From NCBI GenBank assembly GCA_003557485.1, contig PWOI01000029.1, forward strand, positions 1 to 35,753: 35,753 bases of DNA, written 5' to 3'. The DNA comes from Elusimicrobiota bacterium. Lineage in GTDB: Bacteria > CG03 > SLGR01 > PWQF01. Each line of letters opens with the position of its first letter. Positions within the stretch are counted from its first letter, which is position 1. Below the pieces are notes generated by a model that had not been told where the DNA came from, did not search any database, and saw only the letters and a program-made list of their open reading frames with translations. This document shows positions 8,063-15,900 of this stretch, piece after piece. The position numbers and the translations under genes are program-made.

Positions 8063-8764
8063 ATGATAAAATATGTTGTCGCAATTTTAATTCTTACCTT
8101 TCTTCCCTTTTCACAGGGTTGTGAGGGAGAAAACGTTTTTTCGGGGTTTCACAAATCAGGAACCGACACTTCAACCGGTGCCCGCCTTGCCGATGCAAGA
8201 AAGGCTCTTCGCGACGGAAATTACAAAGAAGCTCTTAAAATATACGAGGAGATTCTTGAGCAAGATCCCAGAAATTCCGAAGCTCTTTACGGGAAAGCGG
8301 CGGCCGAGCTTAGAGCTGCAGGCCTGGACCTGCGCCATATTTTCGATACCCTGCTGGACTTAGATGATGACGATGATGACGGTGAAATAGATATAATAGA
8401 CGAGCTTTTCGGTGGCCTGGGACTTAAAAATGTAGCCGATGCCACGGCCGAGTCCGTAAAAGATCTTAAAAAAATAGCTGACGGCAAAGCTGATGGAACT
8501 ATTCCTCCTGACAATTATGATGTTAATATGAATCTGGCCGTTCTTATAACCCTGAACGCTTTCGTTGATATGATGGTTAAAAATGATGTTGACAATATAG
8601 ATGACCTTGAAAATGAAATAGACGAGGGTGAGAGAAATAGCATTGTTGACAAAATTAAAGATGCAAAAAAATATGCTAAAGTTGCAGGCGGCGCAATGGG
8701 CAAAGATATAGTAGAAGCTTTTGATAATCTTATTGAGCAAATTGAAAAATGGAAACTCTCGTAA
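8063..8764 (+). CDS. TPR lipoprotein with an EF-hand-like calcium loop
   Basis: The 233-residue protein has a hydrophobic signal ending in SQGC (C20), a relaxed lipobox, so it is probably lipid-anchored; its neighbours suggest the outer membrane. Residues about 41-86 form a tetratricopeptide repeat (ADARKALRDGNYKEALKIYE onward). Residues 102-113 (DDDDDGEIDIID) match the canonical EF-hand loop D-x-D-x-D-G-x-I-x-x-x-D, with helical sequence on both sides. The rest is acidic and helical with no recognised domain. TPR proteins are protein-binding scaffolds, and the next gene, 1 nt downstream, encodes an outer-membrane barrel that is the obvious partner candidate. A good Shine-Dalgarno sequence, GGAGAA, fixes the start. 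Function is unknown. Confidence 0.75.
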   Translation: MIKYVVAILILTFLPFSQGCEGENVFSGFHKSGTDTSTGARLADARKALRDGNYKEALKIYEEILEQDPRNSEALYGKAAAELRAAGLDLRHIFDTLLDLDDDDDDGEIDIIDELFGGLGLKNVADATAESVKDLKKIADGKADGTIPPDNYDVNMNLAVLITLNAFVDMMVKNDVDNIDDLENEIDEGERNSIVDKIKDAKKYAKVAGGAMGKDIVEAFDNLIEQIEKWKLS

Positions 8765-8765
8765 A

Positions 8766-9908
8766 ATGATAAATAAACAGGTGACATCAACCCTGTTTGT
8801 CTTTTCGTTTCTTTTTTTTGTTACGATAGAGTCTGTATCTGCGCCTATAAACATAGAGGGCGTTGAAAACCTGGGGATGGGGGGCGTGGGGACTGCCGTA
8901 AACAGCCCGAAAGCCGTTCTTTATAATCCGGCTCTTCTGGGTCTTCGGGAAGGTTTCAAAATAACCGTTATCGATATTCCCATCACTATATCCCACGATA
9001 TCGTAAAAACTGCTATGTTTATCTATAAAAATATGGATGAGCTTATGGATAATGATGACTGGGATGAACTTGATGAGGATTTAAGGGACGATATAATTGA
9101 CCTGGCTCTCTATGATTTCAGGATTAACATAGGAATGCTTGCTCCTAACGTTTCAGCCGGCCCTTACCCTCTATATACGGGCGTGCGCTGGTGGGATATG
9201 TGGTGGGGGTTGGGTTTGTACAATGAGAATTACATATCTTTTTCTCTTGACGAAGGGATACTGATTCCGACATTTGACCTTAAGGCCCAGGCTGATGCCG
9301 TGGTTCACTTGCCGTTTGCATTCAGGGTCCAGCACCTTCCTTACAGGCTTCCGGGACAGCTTTATTCCGGTTTTGCCGTCAAATATATGATGAGGACCAG
9401 GGTGGAAAAAACAAGACGCAGTATAATGGAAATAGAAGAAGTTATGGATGAACTTGAAGATCAGGATTTTGAGCCGGGAACCGGATTGGGTTTTGATCTT
9501 GGTTTATACTACGATATATCTCCGAAATGGAGCATAGCGTTTGCTGTCAGGGACTTTCTGGGGTCAACTATAGAGTATCCGGACGGTGAAAAGGACGAGA
9601 TATCCGCCCGGATAGATTTAGGTGCAGAGTATACCCCTCACAGTAGAATTGAACTTGCTGCAGACCTCAGGGATATTAAATTCGATGACTTTACCGGTGC
9701 TTCTTTTTTCACCAAACTGCATCTGGGGTGCCAATTCCACCTGACAAGAATTTTGAAGCTGCGCGGCGGATTGTACCAGGGCTATCCTACATTCGGTTTC
9801 GGTATAGGCGGAGCGATAAACTATGCATTTTACGGGCGTGAACTCGGCCGATATGCAGGAGATGATCCCCAGTTGAGTCACACCCTGGCATTTGCTCTTA
9901 GATTCTAA
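8766..9908 (+). CDS. PorV/TraF_2-like outer-membrane beta-barrel protein
   Basis: The ATG at 8766 was chosen because it gives a clean signal peptide (about residues 1-26, ending SVSA) and starts 1 nt after the lipoprotein stop; upstream in-frame starts would overlap that gene. The mature N-terminus carries NLGMGGVGTAVNSPKAVLYN (35-54), the hallmark of FadL-like families including PorV, UPF0164 and TraF_2. The rest alternates polar and hydrophobic residues as in transmembrane strands, and the chain ends in phenylalanine (FALRF), the usual BAM recognition signal. In Bacteroidota, PorV is the partner of the type IX translocon SprA; a SprA-like gene begins 3 kb away. Whether this protein is a true PorV orthologue or another member of the superfamily is not decided by sequence reading. 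Confidence 0.72.
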   Translation: MINKQVTSTLFVFSFLFFVTIESVSAPINIEGVENLGMGGVGTAVNSPKAVLYNPALLGLREGFKITVIDIPITISHDIVKTAMFIYKNMDELMDNDDWDELDEDLRDDIIDLALYDFRINIGMLAPNVSAGPYPLYTGVRWWDMWWGLGLYNENYISFSLDEGILIPTFDLKAQADAVVHLPFAFRVQHLPYRLPGQLYSGFAVKYMMRTRVEKTRRSIMEIEEVMDELEDQDFEPGTGLGFDLGLYYDISPKWSIAFAVRDFLGSTIEYPDGEKDEISARIDLGAEYTPHSRIELAADLRDIKFDDFTGASFFTKLHLGCQFHLTRILKLRGGLYQGYPTFGFGIGGAINYAFYGRELGRYAGDDPQLSHTLAFALRF

Positions 9909-10990
9909 AAAATACGGGCGTTTTTCATCATAGCCACGCTTATAAGAAGAAATATTATGTTTGCCGACCATGCAGCCAGCATGGGAGACAAAATCCCACC
10001 GACCCCCATAGCGCGGCCTACCGTTATTGCTCCCCAGTAGATGAAAGCTATAAGAAGGGCGATAAAGAATCCAGCAGTCCTGCTTTTCATTCCTCCCCAT
10101 AGTGCTAGCGGTATTCCGAGTATTAGTATTATTGTGTTTGAAAATGGAAAAGATATCTTATGATGCAGTATAACGCGGTGCCTTCTTGAAGATAGCCCTC
10201 CTTTTTCAATTCTTCGGGTATGCCTGAGCAGTTCAATAAAACCCATGCTTTCAGGGTTTTCTTCGGCTTTTTCGAAGTTTACAGGGGTTTCAGGAAGATC
10301 AGTGTGTATTTTTTCAAATTCCATAAACGAAATGGATTGACCGTCATCAGGAGAAAAATCTCTTAAGGTTCCATTATAAAATTCCCATGACCCGTCAGTA
10401 TATACAGCGCGTTCGGCAGTCATTCTGGAAATTTCTCTGGTTGTACCTTTAAGGAATTCTATCATTTTCACTCCATAAAGCGTATTTTCTGAGAGCTTCT
10501 CTATGAAGTAAAAGCGGTCCCCTGCAGCGGCATAGGAGAAGTTTTTTCTTGTGTCGTCAGGCTCACGGGGGTCTCTTCCTCTTATAATACGGAAAAGATT
10601 GTCTGCTTTTCTGTTGGCTGGCGGAACAACCGTTTCGTTTATAATAAGAGAAGAAATGCTTATAAGAATAGAAATTAATATAAGGGGTTTAAGGGCTTTA
10701 AGTATGCTTATTCCGGAACTTCCTATAGCGGTTATTTCACCGTGCCTTTTCAGGGATCCCAGGGAGAAAAGAACTGCAAGAAGAGCAGCCACCGGCATAA
10801 CCATTACAAACCAGTCAGGTATCCTGTTTAAAAAATAGACCGCAAGCATATCTATAGGCGGTTTCTGATCAAGAAATGTATGCATATAATCGAAAAAGTG
10901 CGTTACAATCATAAGGATTAGAAAAGCAATTAGAGCTGCGAAGAACGGCTTGAGAAAAGAATAGGCCAGATATTTCTGTATCAGCTTCAC
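9905..10990 (-). CDS. lptG: LptF/LptG-family LPS export permease (LptG position)
   Basis: The 361-residue YjgP/YjgQ protein begins with the family's N-terminal block (LIQKYLAYSFLKPFFAALIA) and has about six hydrophobic segments, three at each end, flanking a periplasmic domain. With LptF and the ATPase LptB it extracts lipopolysaccharide from the inner membrane and feeds the LptC-A-D bridge. KRHGEITAIGSSGISI is the conserved cytoplasmic coupling-helix region that contacts LptB. It is the second gene of the pair; its start overlaps the LptF stop by 4 nt. The LptG label rests on gene order, since the two are close paralogues. Its stop overlaps the stop of the convergent barrel gene by 3 bases. 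No lptB is visible here. Confidence 0.85.
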   Translation of the reverse strand: MKLIQKYLAYSFLKPFFAALIAFLILMIVTHFFDYMHTFLDQKPPIDMLAVYFLNRIPDWFVMVMPVAALLAVLFSLGSLKRHGEITAIGSSGISILKALKPLILISILISISSLIINETVVPPANRKADNLFRIIRGRDPREPDDTRKNFSYAAAGDRFYFIEKLSENTLYGVKMIEFLKGTTREISRMTAERAVYTDGSWEFYNGTLRDFSPDDGQSISFMEFEKIHTDLPETPVNFEKAEENPESMGFIELLRHTRRIEKGGLSSRRHRVILHHKISFPFSNTIILILGIPLALWGGMKSRTAGFFIALLIAFIYWGAITVGRAMGVGGILSPMLAAWSANIIFLLISVAMMKNARIF

Positions 10991-12078
10991 CGGTTAAAAC
11001 TTACCGTGATCATTACGGCTCCCAGTCCACCCATTAGAAAATTAGGGAGCCACACTCCAAGCCAGGGCGCTATATCACCGTTAAATGCAAGCTTAATTCC
11101 ACCTGTCATAAGAAAATAATATATAGCAATAACGGCCAGACTTATTCCGATACCTATTGTTTTTCCTTTAACTTCTGCCCTTAGCCCCAATGGTATACCG
11201 CATAACATCAGTGCAAGTGCCGCTCCTGCAAGCGCGCCGCGAATATGCAGGTGTGCGGAAACTGTATTAGTAGGCAGTCCTCTTTCCTCAAGCCTGTTAA
11301 TTTCCTCTTTCATTTCAAAGTAACTTTTAGATTCAAGATTTTTACTCACAGTTATATCTTCATCGCTTCTGTGTATAGTTATTGAGTATTCTTGGAATTC
11401 GATACTGCTTAATATTTCGGGCCTGTCTGGGGGTTGGTGTCGGATAAACCCTTCATAAAGCATTAAAACAAGGGAGTTGTCTTTTTCGGTACTCCATATT
11501 CCTCTTCTCGCCTCAATAAACATTTCAGGTTCATCGTTGTCGGCCGGTTTGTTAATCATAACCTCCCTTAGTGATTGTTCTCTGTGATTAACAGAGTGTG
11601 CCAGAAGAGTATACTCTCCAATTTCAACCTGGGTCCCTTCTTCAATCTGTATGGCAGGTTCCCGGTAAGCCAGGTGAGTAAACCTGTAGCGAAAAGCATA
11701 ATTGCTTGCAGGGGCTACGTGGTAATTAAAAGGAATCATTATAAGAGCTATAACAAATGCGGCCCCTATAGCAGGTTTTATGATAGGAAGTATAGAGCTG
11801 CCGGAAGTTCGAATTGCCGTTATTTCTCTGTCGGAAGCCATTTTGCCGAATGTTATGACGCTTGCAGCAGCAACTGCCATGGGTACCGTAAGAACCAGTA
11901 TTGTGGGTAGGGAATAGAGCAGGAGTATTAATATTTCACCTGCTCCGACGCCTTTTGTTACAACAATCTCAACCAGCTGGAAAAGCCTTTCCATTATAAG
12001 TATAAAAGAGAAAAGCAGCAGGCTGATTGCCAGAGTAGGCAAAAACATTTTTAAAGTATAAGCAGTTAATATTTTCAT
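10987..12078 (-). CDS. lptF: LptF/LptG-family LPS export permease (LptF position)
   Basis: The 363-residue protein is the upstream member of the pair. It shows hydrophobic segments near both ends and a periplasmic beta-jellyroll-type middle, with the coupling region KMASDREITAIRTSGSSILP typical of LptF/LptG. Its role is to form the LptB2FG transporter that moves lipopolysaccharide out of the inner membrane. The first-in-operon position favours LptF. The ATG lacks an obvious ribosome binding site. A small unknown membrane-anchored protein is encoded 69 nt upstream on the same strand and probably shares the transcript. Presence of LptF/G implies an LPS-bearing outer membrane. Confidence 0.85.
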   Translation of the reverse strand: MKILTAYTLKMFLPTLAISLLLFSFILIMERLFQLVEIVVTKGVGAGEILILLLYSLPTILVLTVPMAVAAASVITFGKMASDREITAIRTSGSSILPIIKPAIGAAFVIALIMIPFNYHVAPASNYAFRYRFTHLAYREPAIQIEEGTQVEIGEYTLLAHSVNHREQSLREVMINKPADNDEPEMFIEARRGIWSTEKDNSLVLMLYEGFIRHQPPDRPEILSSIEFQEYSITIHRSDEDITVSKNLESKSYFEMKEEINRLEERGLPTNTVSAHLHIRGALAGAALALMLCGIPLGLRAEVKGKTIGIGISLAVIAIYYFLMTGGIKLAFNGDIAPWLGVWLPNFLMGGLGAVMITVSFNR

Positions 12079-12147
12079 GTTTTAAAATAAAGTTTCATTC
12101 TTGGAAGATGCGGGAATTTTTATCCGAATATATTTAATATTTTGATA

Positions 12148-12705
12148 TTAAAAATCCGTAAAAATTTCAGAAGGACCTTTAATGAGAAGCAATATACTCC
12201 CTTCACCTCTTAATATTGCAAAAAGAAAAATAGTTTCTTTATCTTTTTTTAATCTAACTGAGCGCGCATCTCCAGAGATTAGTAATTCAGAAAAATTTTT
12301 AAATACTTCAGTTGTTTCTGTAGATATCTTTTCTGCAGTTGCGCGCATTATTTTTTCTATACTATTTATGTTAAATTCCTCTACCTTCCAGTGTTGTTTA
12401 TGAAAATAATCAGAGAACTCTCTTAGGGTTTCTTCTGAAGGCTTACCGGAGGTTACAATTGTTATGGAGCCTTTTCCCTCCAGAAGCTCTATATTGTAAG
12501 CTTTGTCAGCATAATTTTCGGGTATATCAACATCAACTATATGGTCAGTTCCGCTTAAAACAGCAATAGGGGGATGAAAATTACTGAGATTTTCAAATAT
12601 ATCATATACCGCTACAATAAGAATAATCAAAAATAATATTAGCGCTAATATGGCTAGCAATAATTTTTTCTTCTTATTTTGATTGTGTTCTCTAGTATTA
12701 CTCAT
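12148..12705 (-). CDS. Unknown single-pass membrane protein upstream of lptFG
   Basis: I do not recognise this 185-residue protein. It has a short lysine-rich cytoplasmic N-terminus, one strongly hydrophobic helix (about residues 15-38, rich in L and I), then roughly 145 residues that should sit in the periplasm. The soluble part alternates strands and helices, with a segment resembling a small alpha/beta domain (EETLREFSDYFHKQHWKVEE). The N-in, single-pass, periplasmic-domain topology recalls LptC in general shape, but no LptC signature is visible and LptC is usually beta-rich. Base composition is more AT-rich than its neighbours. It is probably first in the operon with lptF and lptG, and a good minus-strand promoter precedes it. 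Confidence 0.65.
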   Translation of the reverse strand: MSNTREHNQNKKKKLLLAILALILFLIILIVAVYDIFENLSNFHPPIAVLSGTDHIVDVDIPENYADKAYNIELLEGKGSITIVTSGKPSEETLREFSDYFHKQHWKVEEFNINSIEKIMRATAEKISTETTEVFKNFSELLISGDARSVRLKKDKETIFLFAILRGEGSILLLIKGPSEIFTDF

Positions 12706-12734
12706 TTTTTTATTTATCTTTCTAATTATATTTG

Positions 12735-12746
12735 TAAGTATACTTA
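12735..12746. promoter_or_regulatory. Perfect 12-bp palindrome over the -10 of the lpt operon
   Basis: TAAGTATACTTA is self-complementary and centred on the predicted -10 element, a classic repressor position. The sequence is AT-rich, so chance is not excluded. Confidence 0.3.
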
Positions 12747-12765
12747 AATATAGCTAAAATCACAA
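12737..12765 (-). promoter_or_regulatory. Putative sigma70 promoter for the unknown gene-lptF-lptG operon
   Basis: On the minus strand TTGTGA (12765-12760), 17 nt, then TATACT (12742-12737). Predicted transcription start is near 12730, about 25 nt before the ATG at 12705. Confidence 0.5.
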
Positions 12766-12835
12766 AAAAAACATATTTATGTAAACACATAATTAGGTTA
12801 AGTAAGAGTAAAATGAATTAGTATAAATATATGAT

Positions 12836-12865
12836 TTGAAATTATGACTCTACTTCAATTATAAT
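12836..12865 (+). promoter_or_regulatory. Putative sigma70 promoter for the SprA-like gene
   Basis: TTGAAA (12836-12841), an 18-nt spacer and a consensus TATAAT (12860-12865). Transcription would start near 12872, leaving a leader of about 120 nt before the TTG start at 12991, long enough for RNA-level control. Confidence 0.55.
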
Positions 12866-12990
12866 TTATAATCAGAATGTAAAATTTTCTTTTGTGCTTT
12901 TTCCGGTTGTATTCAAAATATCCGGCTAGGCAAACCAAAGAAATCCCTTAATGCAAAGAGTAGGCGAAAGTGTAATAAAGATAGGCAGGA

Positions 12991-15900
12991 TTGTTAATTA
13001 AAATAAAATTTATAAAAAAAAATCTGCAAGCGTTTTTATGTGTTTATGCGCTGTTTGTATTTATACCGTCAGGTTTGAAGGCTCTTAATCTTATGGATGA
13101 TGATGCACTTGACTATTTTATCAATGAAGAGATCGAAAGAGAAGAAATTGATGATTTTGAAAGGGCTATAGATATTGATAATCTTGAGTTTGACCGCGAG
13201 CTTTTTGACAGGATAAGGAGAGAAAAAGATGAGGATATATATGTCAGTCCGGAGATTGATGATGTATTTGATTTAATTGAAGCGGATCCGGACGACCCTC
13301 CTCTTTTAGAATATCCTCCGGTAATGCCTGACCTTCCTTATGAGGCGCGCCTTCAGATAACCGGCCGTAAATCAATAGCCCTTAAAACGGGTCATTCCTT
13401 CTGGCTGGGTGATGAAGAAGAAAGAACACTTACCGGTAACCCCCCCGGGCTCTTGCGGGGATTTGAAATGGATCAGGAACTTAGGGTTCGCATACAGGGG
13501 CAGGTAGGTGACAAGATTACAGTTGACGTGGACTATGATGATACCAAGCCCGCTTACGATGAGTCTGCCCGCCGTATTTCTGTGGTCTACAAGGGAGACC
13601 CGGACGAAATAATACAGGAAGCGGCTTTCGGGGATATAACCCTCACTCTTCCCAGAAAACATTTTATAGGATATTCACGTAGCGTTTTTGGTGCCAGGGT
13701 GAAAGGGCGTTATAGAAACCTTGATTTTATGGCAATTGCCTCCCAGACCAAGGGAAGAACTGAAGTAAAGGAATTTACCGGAGATACAACGTTCACCAGG
13801 AGGGATATAAGGGATATTGACTACATACGTCGCCGGCATTACAGCATAGACGTGGATACCTCTGTAAACCATCTTCCGATAGAACCGGGTTCAGTTGAGG
13901 TCTTTTTAAGGGACGGTGTAAGCGAAACCGGAGTGAAGATGGATGTAAAATATGTTAGCGGAGATACTCATAACGATTACTTTGAGAGACTGGTTCCCGG
14001 AAGAGATTTTACAGTAGATCATCAAACCGGAATTCTGACATTTTCCAGTTCCCTTTCCAGGCACTATATAGCGGCAGTCCGGTTTACCGGCAGCCAGGGC
14101 ACTGTTGGGGAAACGGATCCCGTTATTTTTGCGGATGAGCAGCGTGAGGGAGGAAAGACAGTTACTGAATACGAAAGAAAAAACTTTTACAGCCTTGGCG
14201 CGTCAAGGATATCAAGAGACGATTTTGTCCTTAGGTTTCTTGATACCAACAGAAAACCAGATACTCCGCCCAAGCCCGCATATACCGTTGATTACGATCG
14301 GGGCATACTTGAATTTGACCATAAGATGCCCTTTGACCCTGAAGACAAAAAAGGAATATATGACACTCACAACCCCCAACATAATTATATAATTTATGTG
14401 GAGTTTAAAAGCAGGATACGCCAGTATTTTCTTCGCCCTAATATTGTAAGGGGTAGTGAAAGGATAGTAAAGGACGGCAGGGTGCTGAGCCGGAACACGG
14501 ATTATTTAATAGATTACCCGTCAGGATTTATAACCTTTCTGAGACCCGAAGAAATAGATGAAACCACTACAATAAGGGCGACCTATGAGTATATGCCTTT
14601 TGGTATAGCTCAGCAGGAAACACTTGTAGGATTGCGGGCTGATTACCGGTTCTCCCGCAATCTTTCAATGGGGGGAACTCTGCTCTATAATTTTGCGGCA
14701 TCCGAGCGTGAAATACCCAGGGTAGGCCAGACTCCGCAGAGCGCCCTTGTCCTTGGAAGCAATATCGACCTGACAATACCTACAGGCCGCTATAATCCTT
14801 TTCCTACGCGTATAAGCGCCGAGGTTGCCCGGAGTGAAATGAATCCGAATACGATAGGTAAAGCAATGATAGATGATATGGACGGGATACGGATAACCCG
14901 CAGCGTATCGCTGAGAAAAGATCAGTGGCAGATAGCGGCAACGCCATCAGAAAGGGTAGCCAGTCCTTCCTGGATAGATCTGGATGAAGATGATGATAAA
15001 TACCTCAGCGACATAAACCCCAATGTTTCCAGGGATGAAGATGAGAAAGTATGGATCCTTGAGGTTGATTATGATATTCCCGCGACAGACAAGGGCTGGG
15101 GAAGCGATCTTGAAGTTTCAATTGTTAACCCTATCTCAAGGACCGGAATAGACATCGGAGATATGGATAAAATACAGCTCTGGTTTAAAGGCGACTTAAC
15201 CGATGCCGAACTGGATATTGATTTCGGGGTTATTTCGGAAGACGCTGACCGGACGGGAGTTATAAAACCGCATCCTGATAAGATTGAAGACAGCAGAATA
15301 GAAGGGTGGCAGTATGTTTATCCGGGGACCGCCCCTATAAGAAGGAATAAGGGCTGGAATTACGACTATGTAGGGGGTGGAGTTTTTACTATCGGAGCCG
15401 ATAACGGCAGGATAGATACAAACGATCTGGACAGAGACGGGATACTGGATAGAGTGGAAAATGTAGCAACCTTTGAGCAGGGACCCCTTTCGTCCGATAA
15501 ATGGAGACGCCTTGAATTTGATATAGGAGAGTTAGGCGAAGGAGAGAGGGCTAATTTAAGATTTGTAAAACATGTCCGTATTACTGTAAGAAATAAAAGC
15601 GGAGCAAGAAACAGGGGTAAATTTTACATAGCGAAACTTGAAGCCATAGGGAACCACTGGGAAGCCTCGGATGTTCATACCGATGACTCTTTCAGGGTTC
15701 TGGACGTAAACACTTTTGATAACCCCGATTACCGCAGGAATTCCCCCGAAGACGAAGATATCTATAAGGACATATACTCAAAAGTCGGAGGAAGGGATGA
15801 TATAAGGGAGGGAGCGCTTGAACTTAACTATGAACTGGAAAAAACTACTTCAGTATATGCATATATGGAGTTTCCTGCGGCACTGGACTTTTCCAGGCAT

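Larger units (their letters stand above)
12706..12990. other. AT-rich divergent control region (285 nt)
   Basis: No gene is seen. The region is markedly AT-rich and holds one well-formed promoter in each direction, a palindrome over the minus-strand -10, and a predicted leader of about 120 nt before the SprA-like gene that is more GC-rich at its 3' half. Confidence 0.6.

Noticed and set aside
8721-8765. Upstream in-frame start for the PorV-like gene
   Set aside because: It would overlap the lipoprotein gene by over 40 nt and bury the signal peptide behind 15 extra residues; the ATG at 8766 fits better.
8360-8854. Minus-strand open frame opposite the lipoprotein gene
   Set aside because: The plus-strand gene has a ribosome binding site, lipobox and TPR; the opposite frame has none of these.
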